Source: Verrucomicrobiia bacterium (lineage in GTDB: Bacteria > Verrucomicrobiota > Verrucomicrobiia > Limisphaerales > JAUIHU01). From it: DNA of 8,915 bases. The notes beneath the pieces are model-generated. The model was not told the DNA's origin and did not search any database. It saw only the letters and a program-made list of their open reading frames with translations. The stretch spans positions 1-8,915 of the forward strand of contig JAUIHU010000150.1 of NCBI GenBank assembly GCA_030432175.1. The letters are read 5' to 3'. A program made the translations under genes and the position numbers. Positions 1-6,663 of this stretch are shown in pieces; position 1 is the first letter of the stretch, and each line of letters opens with the position of its first letter.

Positions 1-1
1 C

Positions 2-250
2 GGTTTTTTTAAAGGTTTGATCCAATTGGCAGGAGCGTTTGTTCACCTTCAAAAGAACAGGCTCAGACCGGCTGGGGCGCTGTTTCGCCTGTCTCGATCT
101 TACTTGTCTAAGTATCCCGACGATCACTTCAAATTGAATCTCATCGGAGTATTCGAATTGATCGAGATGTGGGAATCATCTTTGGTAAAGAGTCCAGGCG
201 CAAACCCGCTGCGAGATTTTGATCCACCTCAATTACGGTTAACGGTCTGA
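2..250 (+). CDS. DUF309 domain protein, C-terminal part (5' end outside the window)
   Basis: The reading frame is open from base 2 and reads GFFKGLIQLAGAFVHLQ. This matches the core of DUF309, a small helical family of unknown function whose members carry a conserved 'GLIQLAGAF-H-Q' segment followed by a helix rich in Ala, Gly and Leu. A TTG occurs at 17, but it lies inside the conserved motif and is almost certainly not the start; the real one lies upstream of the window. About 82 codons remain, covering the second half of the domain and a short tail ending in QLRLTV. The stop is 53 bp before the preferred pyrE start on the same strand, so co-transcription with pyrE is possible. The biochemical role is unknown. 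Confidence 0.75.
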   Translation, partial: GFFKGLIQLAGAFVHLQKNRLRPAGALFRLSRSYLSKYPDDHFKLNLIGVFELIEMWESSLVKSPGANPLRDFDPPQLRLTV

Positions 251-272
251 GCGCCGATTAGGCTTTATTTAT

Positions 273-285
273 ACGAACTGTTCGT
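273..285. promoter_or_regulatory. Perfect 6+1+6 palindrome upstream of pyrE
   Basis: ACGAACTGTTCGT is a perfect inverted repeat with one central base, ending 18 bp before the preferred pyrE start. Its position in the 53-bp gap suggests a repressor operator. The half-sites resemble the CGAAC/GTTCG halves of LexA boxes, but the spacing of one base is wrong for known LexA sites, so no regulator is assigned. Confidence 0.35.
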
Positions 286-303
286 GATTTGTTGAATAAC
301 AAG

Positions 304-867
304 ATGGAACAAGAAGAAATTCTAAATCATTTCAGGGAATCCGGCGCATTGCTGGATGGACACTTTATTCTGAGAAGTGGTCTCAGAAGCCGTCAGTTTT
401 TCCAGTGCGCGCTGGCTTTGCAATCCATGCCGATGGTGGAGCGTTTTGGCCGGGATCTAGCAGAATTGGCTCGTGCGGCAGGCGCCGAAACAGTCATTGC
501 TCCAGCGATGGGAGGATTGGTCATCGGACAGGAAGTGGCCCGTCAATTGGGTTCACGTTTCATTTTTGCTGAAAAAGTGGATGGCAATCTGGCTCTCAGA
601 CGAGGATTCACAATTCGTCCTGAAGAGAAGATTTTGATTGTCGAGGATGTGGTCACTCGCGGTGGGCGTGTTGCCGAGACGGTTAAAATTGTTGAGGATC
701 TCGGCGGAACAGTGGCGGGTGTCGCCATTCTTGTGGATCGTTCCGGGGGACAAGTGGAATGGAAGTTTCCAGTTTACTCTCTGCTGGCAATGAATGTGGA
801 GACGTTTTCTCCAGACGATCTCCCGGAAGATCTTCAGAAAATCCCGGCCGTCAAACCGGGATCATAA
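304..867 (+). CDS. pyrE: Orotate phosphoribosyltransferase
   Basis: Cytosolic enzyme of de novo pyrimidine synthesis that transfers ribose-5-phosphate from PRPP to orotate, giving orotidine monophosphate. The 187-residue product (from ATG 304) has the usual length. Family landmarks are present: the N-terminal 'GALLDGHFILRSGLRSRQFF' segment (residues 14-33), the APAMGG loop (66-71), AEK (89-91) and the PRPP-binding signature ILIVEDVVTRGG (110-121) with the acidic pair E114-D115. A TTG at 289 is in frame, but ATG 304 starts right before the family-typical MEQEEIL sequence. No strong ribosome binding site precedes either. The gene may be co-transcribed with the DUF309 gene and is convergent with the HAD gene, with 19 bp between stops. 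UMP synthesis by OMP decarboxylase would be encoded elsewhere. Confidence 0.95.
   Translation: MEQEEILNHFRESGALLDGHFILRSGLRSRQFFQCALALQSMPMVERFGRDLAELARAAGAETVIAPAMGGLVIGQEVARQLGSRFIFAEKVDGNLALRRGFTIRPEEKILIVEDVVTRGGRVAETVKIVEDLGGTVAGVAILVDRSGGQVEWKFPVYSLLAMNVETFSPDDLPEDLQKIPAVKPGS
838..862 (-). terminator. Probable intrinsic terminator of the HAD/kinase transcript, inside the end of pyrE
   Basis: ATCCCGG (841-847) and CCGGGAT (856-862) form a perfect 7-bp GC-rich stem with an 8-base loop. Read on the minus strand, the stem is followed at once by TTTTC (bases 841 to 837), giving a short U tract. That orientation fits termination of the minus-strand transcript ending at 887. No T tract follows on the plus strand, so it is less likely to end pyrE transcripts. 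Confidence 0.5.
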
Positions 868-886
868 TATCTTTCCTGGTTGTCTG

Positions 887-1795
887 TCAGGAGATCAATG
901 GCCACAGCTGATCCCAATGAGTCAGGATCAGTTCCGGTCGGGCTTGCTGACAAATCGGATCTTCCGGGTAGGTTCTTAATGAAACAGGGTCACCAGCGAA
1001 GAGCGTAGTTTGAAATCCAAGTTTTTTTGCAGGAACGACATCTTTCTTCATGTCATTTCCGATGTAGAGCACGGATGCAGGTTTTAGATTTAAAAAGGAG
1101 GACAAGTTTTCCTTCAGTTTCGCATAAAGAGCTGTATCCGGTTTGGCTATCTTTTCCTGATAGGACCACACACAGAGTCTGGGATCGAACCCGAGATCGG
1201 AAATCGCCACTCCGCTCAACGCTTCCAGCATGATTGGAGTGTAAAATTGCGCATTCGACACGATCCCCATGGGCAATCCAGCAGATTTAATTTGTTGAAT
1301 ACAATCCAGCGCTCCAGGCATGACTGCAACTGGATTGATCTTTAATTCAAACTCAACTGAGAACCGCCGAACCCAAGTATCCTTTTGTTCATCGAACGCT
1401 GGCCATTCGATCTGATCTTCCTGGATCCAGCCTCTGAAAAGTGAATCCCAGATATCCAGGATATCTATCTCCGGGTATAGAGTTCCTTCTGATTTAGCTT
1501 TTATATGAGCGGCTTCAATTGAATATAAATAATCAGAAAACCAGTCTTGCTTTGAATGAATGACTCGCCAGGGAAATTGCGACGATTGCAGTAATTGTGC
1601 TAGCTCAACATTGCGGTCCACCTTTTCCACAAAACTGATATCTCCTGCGCCAGAACTGACCAATGTGCCGTAAACATCAAACACAACCGCGCGAATGCCG
1701 TCCAGGCGTTTCAGTTCGGGTTGAGTTGGAGGAGGCAGGTTGTGGTAATCATCAAATTGATTGGAAAACAATGAACGTAAGTCCTCGGATTGCAT
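887..1795 (-). CDS. HAD-superfamily hydrolase (haloacid dehalogenase-like, subfamily IA type)
   Basis: Predicted soluble hydrolase of 302 residues with all four HAD motifs. Motif I is VFDVYGTLV with nucleophile D40. Motif II is GIVSNAQ with S180. Motif III is IAKPD with K218. Motif IV is YIGNDMKKD with D248 and D252. The residue two after the nucleophile is Tyr (Y42), as in 2-haloacid dehalogenases, not the Asp used as acid/base by most HAD phosphatases. A Tyr six residues after K218 (Y224) also matches the dehalogenase pattern, whereas motif IV looks phosphatase-like. The substrate is therefore open. The protein is longer than a typical ~230-residue HAD-IA enzyme because of a ~30-residue N-terminal extension and a large cap (about 50-150). 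It starts 24 bp after the kinase stop on the same strand, suggesting an operon, and is probably terminated by the hairpin within pyrE. Confidence 0.85.
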   Translation of the reverse strand: MQSEDLRSLFSNQFDDYHNLPPPTQPELKRLDGIRAVVFDVYGTLVSSGAGDISFVEKVDRNVELAQLLQSSQFPWRVIHSKQDWFSDYLYSIEAAHIKAKSEGTLYPEIDILDIWDSLFRGWIQEDQIEWPAFDEQKDTWVRRFSVEFELKINPVAVMPGALDCIQQIKSAGLPMGIVSNAQFYTPIMLEALSGVAISDLGFDPRLCVWSYQEKIAKPDTALYAKLKENLSSFLNLKPASVLYIGNDMKKDVVPAKKLGFQTTLFAGDPVSLRTYPEDPICQQARPELILTHWDQLWPLIS

Positions 1796-1819
1796 AATTC
1801 TGTAAGTCTTTGCAGGAGT

Positions 1820-3457
1820 CTATCCTGGTAATAAAGCTTCAAAGCGGGTCCAGTTTTCGCCATGTTGATCAACAAAAGAATCCGCCCTGATTTCACCCTG
1901 ATGCGCCAGAATGATCTCACGAGCTAAACTCAACCCCAATCCGACTCCGCCAATCTGACGATTTCTGGAAGTATCCACTCTGAAGAATCGATCAAACACT
2001 TGGTTTCTATCAGTGGCAGCAATGCCAGGCCCAGTGTTGTCAATCCGGAATAGCCATGTCTTGTTGGCGTTGTCTTCTACCAACTCCATTCGAACAATGC
2101 CTTCCGGGTGGTTGTATTTAACGGCATTCTGAATGAGGTTACTGAGCGCCCGCTGAATCAGTATTTCATCAGCATGAACCATCGCAGGAGAATCAGGAAA
2201 CCTGGTTTCAATCCGGATTGATTCGTTCATCACTTCCGCATCTTCTGCCAGCATTTCCACCATATCCCTCAACGAAACATCGGATGGAGTCAGCTGCAAC
2301 CTGCCCGAATCCGCTTGTGCTAATAGCAACAACTTGTCCACCAATGATTTCAATCCCGATGTCTCCTCCAGAAGATGTAAATAAAATCCCTGCTCTTCGC
2401 TGTCCGCTTCAGCTTTCTGAACAGCCGCTTCAATCTGCCCCTGAAGAATTGCCAATGGAGTTTTCAGTTCATGCGATGCGTCAGCGCTGAACCTCGAAGC
2501 CTGCGCAAAGCTTTTCTGCAATCGATCCAGCATCTGGTTAAAGACATCGACCAACCGTTGCATTTCCCTGTCATGCGCCTGGGCTGTCAATCGATCATGT
2601 AAGCCCTGCACTGTAATGGACTCCATCCGCTGCGTAATCTGTTCCACTGGACGAATCGCTCGGTGAGAGATCCACCATCCACCCATTACCGCCAAGCCCA
2701 AAACTAATGTGGATAAAACGATGAACCCCATCCTGACTTCCCAAAATGGATTTCGATATGCATCCCAGCGCGCAGCCAACGCCAACTGACGATCTCTGTC
2801 CTGAATCATGCCAACTTTCCATAGAGATCCATTCGCGGGAAGATCAGCAAATCTCATTTCAGAAAATCCATTACGCCCTCTTCGGCCTGGACCAAAGCGT
2901 TGGAAATCCGGACGTCCCGGACGACCTGGCCCCGGTCCGAAATCGCTGTCCCAAATCTCTGGTTCCTGCTCTGGATCCCAGCGTCGACGTGGATTTTCAA
3001 GGCGTCCTCGGCGCGGAGGCCTTTGTGCATCAAATGATTGCCTTTCAAGATCCCTGGTCCGCTGATTGAGCGCTGGGAAAGGTCCCATTTGTTCACGAGC
3101 CAAATCATCCGGCCAATCTTCTGATTGATAGATTTGATTACCTGCTTCATCCCAAACCGTAAACACAACTGGGGGCGGCGGCGGCTCATTGACTGCTCCC
3201 TCTCTCGGTGGTCGGCGCAACATTGTGAACTCCTCGATTCTTTGCCAGAACTCAGGATTGCTTTGAGGAACGCCAAGCAATCTGGGTCCAAGAATTCTTA
3301 AATCTGACTCGAACCTTTGACTCATGGCTTGTCCGGTCATTTTCCATAAGCCAAATCCAAAAATCAGCAAAGCGGCGCCACACAAAATTGTCACCAGCGC
3401 TGCAATGCGTACCCGAAACGACCTCAGGAATCCAGGTGTTGGTACTTTAAATCGCAT
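1820..3457 (-). CDS. Membrane sensor histidine kinase (two-component system)
   Basis: Inner-membrane sensor kinase of 545 residues. TM1 spans about 19-40, followed by a predicted periplasmic sensor region (41-240), TM2 (about 243-263) and a HAMP linker (about 264-318). The HisKA domain carries the H-box SADASHELKTPLA with phospho-acceptor H329. The ATPase domain has the N-box NLIQNAVKYN (440-449), G1 DNTGPGI (473-479), F-box FDRFFRVD (488-495) and G2 GGVGLGLSLA (503-512). All catalytic elements look intact. The layout resembles metal or stress sensors of the CusS/HAMP type, but the signal is unknown. The sensor region is odd: five consecutive Pro at 92-96 and an Arg/Pro/Gly-rich stretch at 141-198. 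No response regulator lies next to it in the window; the HAD gene follows instead. The ATG at 3457 precedes a normal N-terminus, though no clear ribosome binding site is visible. Confidence 0.93.
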   Translation of the reverse strand: MRFKVPTPGFLRSFRVRIAALVTILCGAALLIFGFGLWKMTGQAMSQRFESDLRILGPRLLGVPQSNPEFWQRIEEFTMLRRPPREGAVNEPPPPPVVFTVWDEAGNQIYQSEDWPDDLAREQMGPFPALNQRTRDLERQSFDAQRPPRRGRLENPRRRWDPEQEPEIWDSDFGPGPGRPGRPDFQRFGPGRRGRNGFSEMRFADLPANGSLWKVGMIQDRDRQLALAARWDAYRNPFWEVRMGFIVLSTLVLGLAVMGGWWISHRAIRPVEQITQRMESITVQGLHDRLTAQAHDREMQRLVDVFNQMLDRLQKSFAQASRFSADASHELKTPLAILQGQIEAAVQKAEADSEEQGFYLHLLEETSGLKSLVDKLLLLAQADSGRLQLTPSDVSLRDMVEMLAEDAEVMNESIRIETRFPDSPAMVHADEILIQRALSNLIQNAVKYNHPEGIVRMELVEDNANKTWLFRIDNTGPGIAATDRNQVFDRFFRVDTSRNRQIGGVGLGLSLAREIILAHQGEIRADSFVDQHGENWTRFEALLPG

Positions 3458-3501
3458 GCTTAATCATAATTCTATAAAAAGACCGTATAATCAGTCTGTT
3501 T

Positions 3502-3530
3502 AAAATATAGTATTTCGTTCCATGTACCAA
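3502..3530 (-). promoter_or_regulatory. Possible sigma70-type promoter for the kinase/HAD transcript
   Basis: On the minus strand TTGGTA (3530-3525) is followed after 17 bases by TATTTT (3507-3502). Each matches four of six consensus positions. It lies about 45 bp before the kinase start. The surroundings are AT-rich, so chance matches are easy and this is only a candidate. Confidence 0.3.
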
Positions 3531-3764
3531 AGTTCACATCACTTAAAACTCGATCTTCAGCCAACAGTCATCTGAGTTTGAATCTTGTTTATCGCCAATC
3601 ATTTAACGCGGTTTTATGCTTTTATAAAAAAGGCATTAATCCTTAACATGATAGTCGCATTCGCTAAATGAAATCAAAAGAAATAGCTCATCATCACGAC
3701 TGACTCAAGACTGGGTCGGCTACCGGAAGAATGGCTTAAAAACTGGCTAACCTGCCTGTCCAGG

Positions 3765-3819
3765 GATCATGGATCATGGCTTGGAAGGAATGGAATCTGA
3801 ATCTCCTGGATTCATGATC
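3765..3819. repeat. Imperfect inverted repeat in the gene-free stretch
   Basis: The segment beginning GATCATGGATC at 3765 is nearly the reverse complement of the segment CCTGGATTCATGATC at 3805-3819, with 10 of the first 11 positions matching. A smaller perfect stem, TGAATC/GATTCA, lies at 3798-3814 and overlaps the right arm. No role can be assigned. Confidence 0.35.
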
Positions 3820-4008
3820 AATGGAACTCGACTCAGATGTCAGCCCGCCTTTAATCCCAAATGAGAACCTTGGGACGTCGCATTGGAGGTTTGTAAAATA
3901 ACCGAAAATCCAGTTGTTTCAACTCAAATCTCAAGAGCGATATCCTTCTTTGCGAATGATCTATTCTATCTTTCCCCCTTTCTCTCAATAAAATTTGGGT
4001 GTGAGACA

Positions 4009-4440
4009 TCACCTATTTACTATTTTACTATAAAATCCAGTGAGTTTTTTGTATTTCTCAAGATTGTTACCAATTGATAAACTTACATATAATAAGTTTA
4101 TTTTACGATCTCCCTTGCCGAATTTCAAATCGCTGAGAGCTGCTCCAAATTTTTCAATTTTGTGAATACAATTAAAACTTCCCGGGGTTCCTGTAAGGAT
4201 CTCAGCATAAGTTTGATAACAATTATTAAATCCCCAAAATCTAACTTTGTTGTTTTCTTGTTCATACTCAACATATTTTTTAACATTGACTAAAGAATAT
4301 CCAGGAGACTTGATTAAAGGAGTGAAAGACATTCCTTTCCCTTTTGCCTCTTCCCATGCTTCAATAAATTTATCAGAAGCAATCATATAACCATCTAATG
4401 TATATGATAAATCAAATTTTTTTAATTTTAAAATTCGGAT
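4009..4440 (-). pseudogene. Truncated hypothetical protein, possibly an immunity-like family, 5' end lost at the IS200-type element
   Basis: The frame is open from 4527 to the stop at 4009 (172 codons), but its first ~30 codons are antisense to the end and tnpA start of the IS remnant. Only the part from about 4437 looks native. It reads KLKKFDLSYTLDGYMIASDKF, then FTPLIKSPGY, an NCYQTYAEILTGTPG segment, and DLKFGKGDRKINLLYV near the C-terminus. The order of a 'D-tldGy-iaSekF' helix, a Cys-containing middle and an 'FG-GD-K--LL' ending recalls bacterial proteins near the Imm11 (DUF1629) and double-CXXCG immunity-like groups. That comparison is from memory and weak; the second Cys of a CXXC pair appears to be missing (CYQTY). 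The DNA is much richer in A and T than the neighbouring housekeeping genes, which suggests transfer. It could be expressed from the IS-supplied ATG, but is more likely a remnant. Confidence 0.5.
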
Positions 4441-4712
4441 TACTCGAAAGAGGGTCTGATTCCCCGCTCCTTGGGGCGAAACGTGTGGTAGAGTAAAAGG
4501 ATGGGTGAGCACATAATTAAGAGTCATAATAAAACGTTACTGTTGTATCACTTGGTGTTTCCCAGCAAGTACAGAAGAAGAGTGTTTATCAGAGAAGTAG
4601 AAGAAACACTGAAAGAAGTATGCGTAGGAATCTCAGAAAGGTACGAGATAGGATTTTTATTGGTAGGTAAATACAGCCGATTGATACCGCTTAGTTTGTC
4701 AGCGGATTTCTG
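4440..4712 (+). mobile_element. Internally deleted IS200/IS605-type element (remnant, about 270 bp)
   Basis: A tnpA start matching the IS200 group lies between two short hairpins. The left one is CCCC (4462-4465) / GGGG (4473-4476). The right one is CCGCT (4687-4691) / AGCGG (4701-4705) with a 9-base loop. IS200/IS605 elements have subterminal hairpins, not terminal inverted repeats, at both ends. Full elements are near 700 bp, so most of tnpA has been deleted while both ends survive. Exact boundaries are uncertain by about 10 bp. No target duplication is expected for this family. It sits at the broken 5' end of the minus-strand ORF ending at 4009. Confidence 0.65.
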
Positions 4713-4713
4713 A
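4501..4713 (+). pseudogene. tnpA: IS200-type transposase TnpA, N-terminal fragment
   Basis: TnpA is a small single-strand-specific HUH transposase (normally about 130-150 residues) that moves IS200/IS605 elements by peel-and-paste. The first ~55 residues match the IS200 group very well, with MGEHIIKSHNKTLLLYHLVF and then YRRRVF followed by ISERYEI. After FLLVG the expected HVH metal-binding motif region never appears. The frame runs instead into the right terminal hairpin and stops at 4713, giving 70 codons. The catalytic Tyr helix is also absent. The product cannot transpose; the element could move only if a related TnpA acted in trans. An AAAAGG directly abuts the ATG. Confidence 0.85.
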
Positions 4714-4738
4714 AATTAAGTTGGTATTGAATTTCAGA
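4709..4738. repeat. 9-bp inverted repeat just right of the IS remnant
   Basis: TCTGAAATT (4709-4717) and AATTTCAGA (4730-4738) are perfect reverse complements with a 12-base loop. The hairpin overlaps the stop of the small minus-strand ORF at 4734 and the right edge of the IS remnant. It could end the carbonic anhydrase/SulP transcript, but there is no T tract on either strand, so termination is only a possibility. Confidence 0.4.
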
Positions 4739-5054
4739 CATTCATTTCGGATTGGCATTCCGACAGTCTCTTCAGTGTCCGAGCTGCCTCCATCAGATTC
4801 TGAGCTTGAGGACTATCGCTCAGTACTCGGAAGACCACCCGCCTTCCTTGCTCCAATACTTGAACCGGAATGCGGATCCAACGTCGTTGAGTTTCAATAT
4901 TGAAAGCAAACAAGCCGTATGCGATTCGCAAACGACTCGTGAGATAATATAGGATACCTGCAAATGAAATGTAGTTCAATTCAATCCAGCGTATGAGAGA
5001 ATTACTTGTGACTGGAGTACATTGCAGTCTGAACCAGATTTGGTAATGCTGCAT
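4734..5054 (-). CDS. Doubtful small hypothetical protein downstream of the SulP gene
   Basis: A 106-codon frame overlaps the 3' end of the SulP gene by 53 bp in another phase. Its first ~17 codons are simply the shifted SulP tail. The remainder includes FNIETQRRWIRIPVQVLEQG and ends DSPQAQNLMEAARTL..., which reads like a plausible soluble, Arg-rich protein. TTG codons after the SulP stop (for example the Leu of WIEL or SRL) could be the real start. I recognise no family. It may be a genuine third gene of the operon, the end of a decayed gene, or chance. The stop lies only ~20 bp from the IS remnant, so erosion of a longer gene is possible. Confidence 0.35.
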   Translation of the reverse strand: MQHYQIWFRLQCTPVTSNSLIRWIELNYISFAGILYYLTSRLRIAYGLFAFNIETQRRWIRIPVQVLEQGRRVVFRVLSDSPQAQNLMEAARTLKRLSECQSEMNV

Positions 5055-6558
5055 TTTGAAGTACCAGACGGTCTTTGCTGCGTTGTTTCAGCTGATCCCA
5101 TTCAACGACGACTTCTCCTTTGCGGCGTTGAGCCCATTCTCCAATAAGCTCAAGAGTTGCATGGTCCGCATACACCAAAGCTCCCAGATGAATGTGAACG
5201 TCTTTGTTGGAGTCAATCGATTCCAATGCTTCAGACATTTTTGGTATTTGAATGAATGTAGCTGCTCCCTGGAAAGCTAAATCGATACGGTCTTCTTCCT
5301 GGTTGTCGACAGTAACCACTTCCAGCCTCACAAATGTGTAAAGCAGGCGAGCAAGTGAAAGGCCGAATCCAATTAAAACACCAGTCAACAAATCTGTAAC
5401 CACAATGGAAACCAGCGTGACACCGTAGATCACCGCCTCCATTTTTCCAGCTTGCCAAAGCTTTTTCATGGTCTTGATATTGACCAGTTTATAACCGGTA
5501 AACACCAGAACCGCAGCTAATGAAGATGTTGGGATGAGTTGAATCACACTTGGAACCAAAACCAATAATCCCACCAGCCAGACTCCATGTAAAATCGCTG
5601 ACATTCGGGTTTTAGCGCCGGCTTCAACGTTGGCTGAACTCCTGACGATAACCCCGGTAATTGGTAGCGCTCCCACCACGCCGCAAATGGAGTTGGCAAT
5701 CCCCTGCGCGAAGAGTTCCTTGTCATAATTAGTGCGGACCCCATCATGCATACGATCCACTGCCGCCGCACAAAGCAAAGTTTCAGCGCTCGCGATTAAA
5801 GCGAACCCAAGCACAGTCCCCCAAAATGCTGACGTTTTAAAAATGTCGCCTTCACCGAAAACTGGAACATTTAACCCTCCCAGCAAATTATCCGGCGCAT
5901 CCACAAATTGTATCGGCAAAGTAAAGGCGCCAGCGACCACGCTAGCCAATACAACGGCTACTAATGGACCAGGAACAGCATAGAGTTTTTTAGGTTTAAA
6001 CTTGGCCCAGAGGGCAATGGTGGCAATGGTCAGTATCCCGATAAATGCCGCTAAATGATGGGCTGATCCATCCACTGGAAAGATACCTTTTTGAATCGCT
6101 TCCGGAATGGAGAGAAAGTTTTGTATACCGTTAGATCTCGGCGCATCATCCACCATCACATGAAACTGGGAACTAAAAATCAGAGCGCCAATTCCGGCCA
6201 ACATGCCCTGAATCACTGCTGGTGAAACTGCCTGAAACCAACGTCCAATTTTCAGCGCCCCAGCTGCGAGTTGAATCAATCCTGCGCCTAATACAACCCA
6301 GCCCAGATTAGCTAATCCAAATTTATCAATGAATTGCCAGACCAAAACAGCTAGCCCTGCCGCCGGACCACTCACCTGCAATGGGGAGCCTCCAATGACT
6401 CCGACAACCAGACCTCCGACTATACCGCTGATTAATCCCAAAGCGGGTGGCGCTCCCGAGGCAATTGCTATTCCCATGCAAAGCGGAAGCGCTACCAGAA
6501 AAACAACCACCGAAGCCAGAAGGTCCTTAAAGAACGTGTCTTTATTATAATTTGACAT
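5002..6558 (-). CDS. SulP family anion transporter with STAS domain, probable bicarbonate importer
   Basis: Inner-membrane transporter of 518 residues, typical for SulP. The hydrophobic core (about 10-412) contains the early signature LPLCMGIAIASGAPP (24-38), GGSPLQVSGPAAGL (56-69), the ASAETLLCAAAVDRM segment (257-270) and GALPITGVIVRSSANVEAG (296-314). A cytoplasmic STAS domain follows (about 425-505), with ALVYADHATLELI as its core. SulP members carry sulfate, bicarbonate or dicarboxylates; the sequence alone does not fix the substrate. The adjacent carbonic anhydrase strongly favours bicarbonate, as in BicA-type Na+-dependent carriers. CAGG four bases before ATG 6558 is a reasonable ribosome binding site. 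The gene follows the carbonic anhydrase with a gap of 105 bp containing a 12-bp inverted repeat, so the two are probably one operon with possible partial termination. Confidence 0.92.
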   Translation of the reverse strand: MSNYNKDTFFKDLLASVVVFLVALPLCMGIAIASGAPPALGLISGIVGGLVVGVIGGSPLQVSGPAAGLAVLVWQFIDKFGLANLGWVVLGAGLIQLAAGALKIGRWFQAVSPAVIQGMLAGIGALIFSSQFHVMVDDAPRSNGIQNFLSIPEAIQKGIFPVDGSAHHLAAFIGILTIATIALWAKFKPKKLYAVPGPLVAVVLASVVAGAFTLPIQFVDAPDNLLGGLNVPVFGEGDIFKTSAFWGTVLGFALIASAETLLCAAAVDRMHDGVRTNYDKELFAQGIANSICGVVGALPITGVIVRSSANVEAGAKTRMSAILHGVWLVGLLVLVPSVIQLIPTSSLAAVLVFTGYKLVNIKTMKKLWQAGKMEAVIYGVTLVSIVVTDLLTGVLIGFGLSLARLLYTFVRLEVVTVDNQEEDRIDLAFQGAATFIQIPKMSEALESIDSNKDVHIHLGALVYADHATLELIGEWAQRRKGEVVVEWDQLKQRSKDRLVLQNAALPNLVQTAMYSSHK

Positions 6559-6588
6559 ATAACCTGCAAAAGAGATGAATTAAGCAAA

Positions 6589-6631
6589 ACAGGAAAAGTG
6601 AAGCGAATCTTTTAAACACCACTTTTCCTGT
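6589..6631 (-). repeat. Perfect 12-bp inverted repeat between the carbonic anhydrase and SulP genes
   Basis: ACAGGAAAAGTG (6589-6600) and CACTTTTCCTGT (6620-6631) are exact reverse complements with a 19-base loop. On the minus strand the second arm runs into TTTGC, so the RNA would be a stable hairpin with a short U run 30 bp before the SulP start. It could act as a leaky terminator, an mRNA-stabilising stem after the carbonic anhydrase message, or an operator. The sequence does not decide between these. Confidence 0.6.
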
Positions 6632-6663
6632 AAGTCAGATCGCATTTTAAAAATGCCTTGCAA

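Larger units (their letters stand above)
3458..4008. other. Gene-free stretch of about 550 bp between the kinase and the accessory patch
   Basis: I see no convincing gene, tRNA or complete mobile element here. The left ~80 bp are the probable promoter region of the kinase. The rest holds weak structure: an 8-bp stem with one G-T pair (3616-3623 / 3629-3636), a tandem GGATCAT (3764-3777), a perfect 6-bp stem (3798-3803 / 3809-3814) and another (3855-3860 / 3870-3875). None is followed by a good T tract. An open frame on the plus strand at 3883-4077 has no recognisable content. The stretch may be eroded gene DNA. Confidence 0.5.

Noticed and set aside
274..284. CGAAC-T-GTTCG considered as a LexA (SOS) box
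   Set aside because: Known LexA boxes with these half-sites have four bases between the halves; here there is one.
2218..3069. Open frames on the plus strand opposite the sensor kinase (2218-2490, 2746-3069, 2808-3065)
   Set aside because: They are antisense shadows of the intact kinase and have no recognisable content; the long Pro/Arg stretch of the kinase creates extra open frames.
3700..3780. Possible tRNA in the gene-free stretch
   Set aside because: No acceptor stem or T-loop sequence could be paired into a cloverleaf.
3883..4077. Plus-strand open frame of 64 codons beginning MEVCKITENP
   Set aside because: No recognisable motif, no good ribosome binding site, overlaps the minus-strand remnant and lies in AT-rich DNA.
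4077..4101. 9-bp inverted repeat ATAAACTTA / TAAGTTTAT with a 7-base loop
   Set aside because: It consists almost only of A and T, lies inside the coding remnant ending at 4009, and has no GC-rich stem, so it is a poor terminator candidate and may be chance in AT-rich DNA.
4721..4952. Plus-strand open frames opposite the region after sulP
   Set aside because: Both are shadows in a short region and neither has recognisable content.
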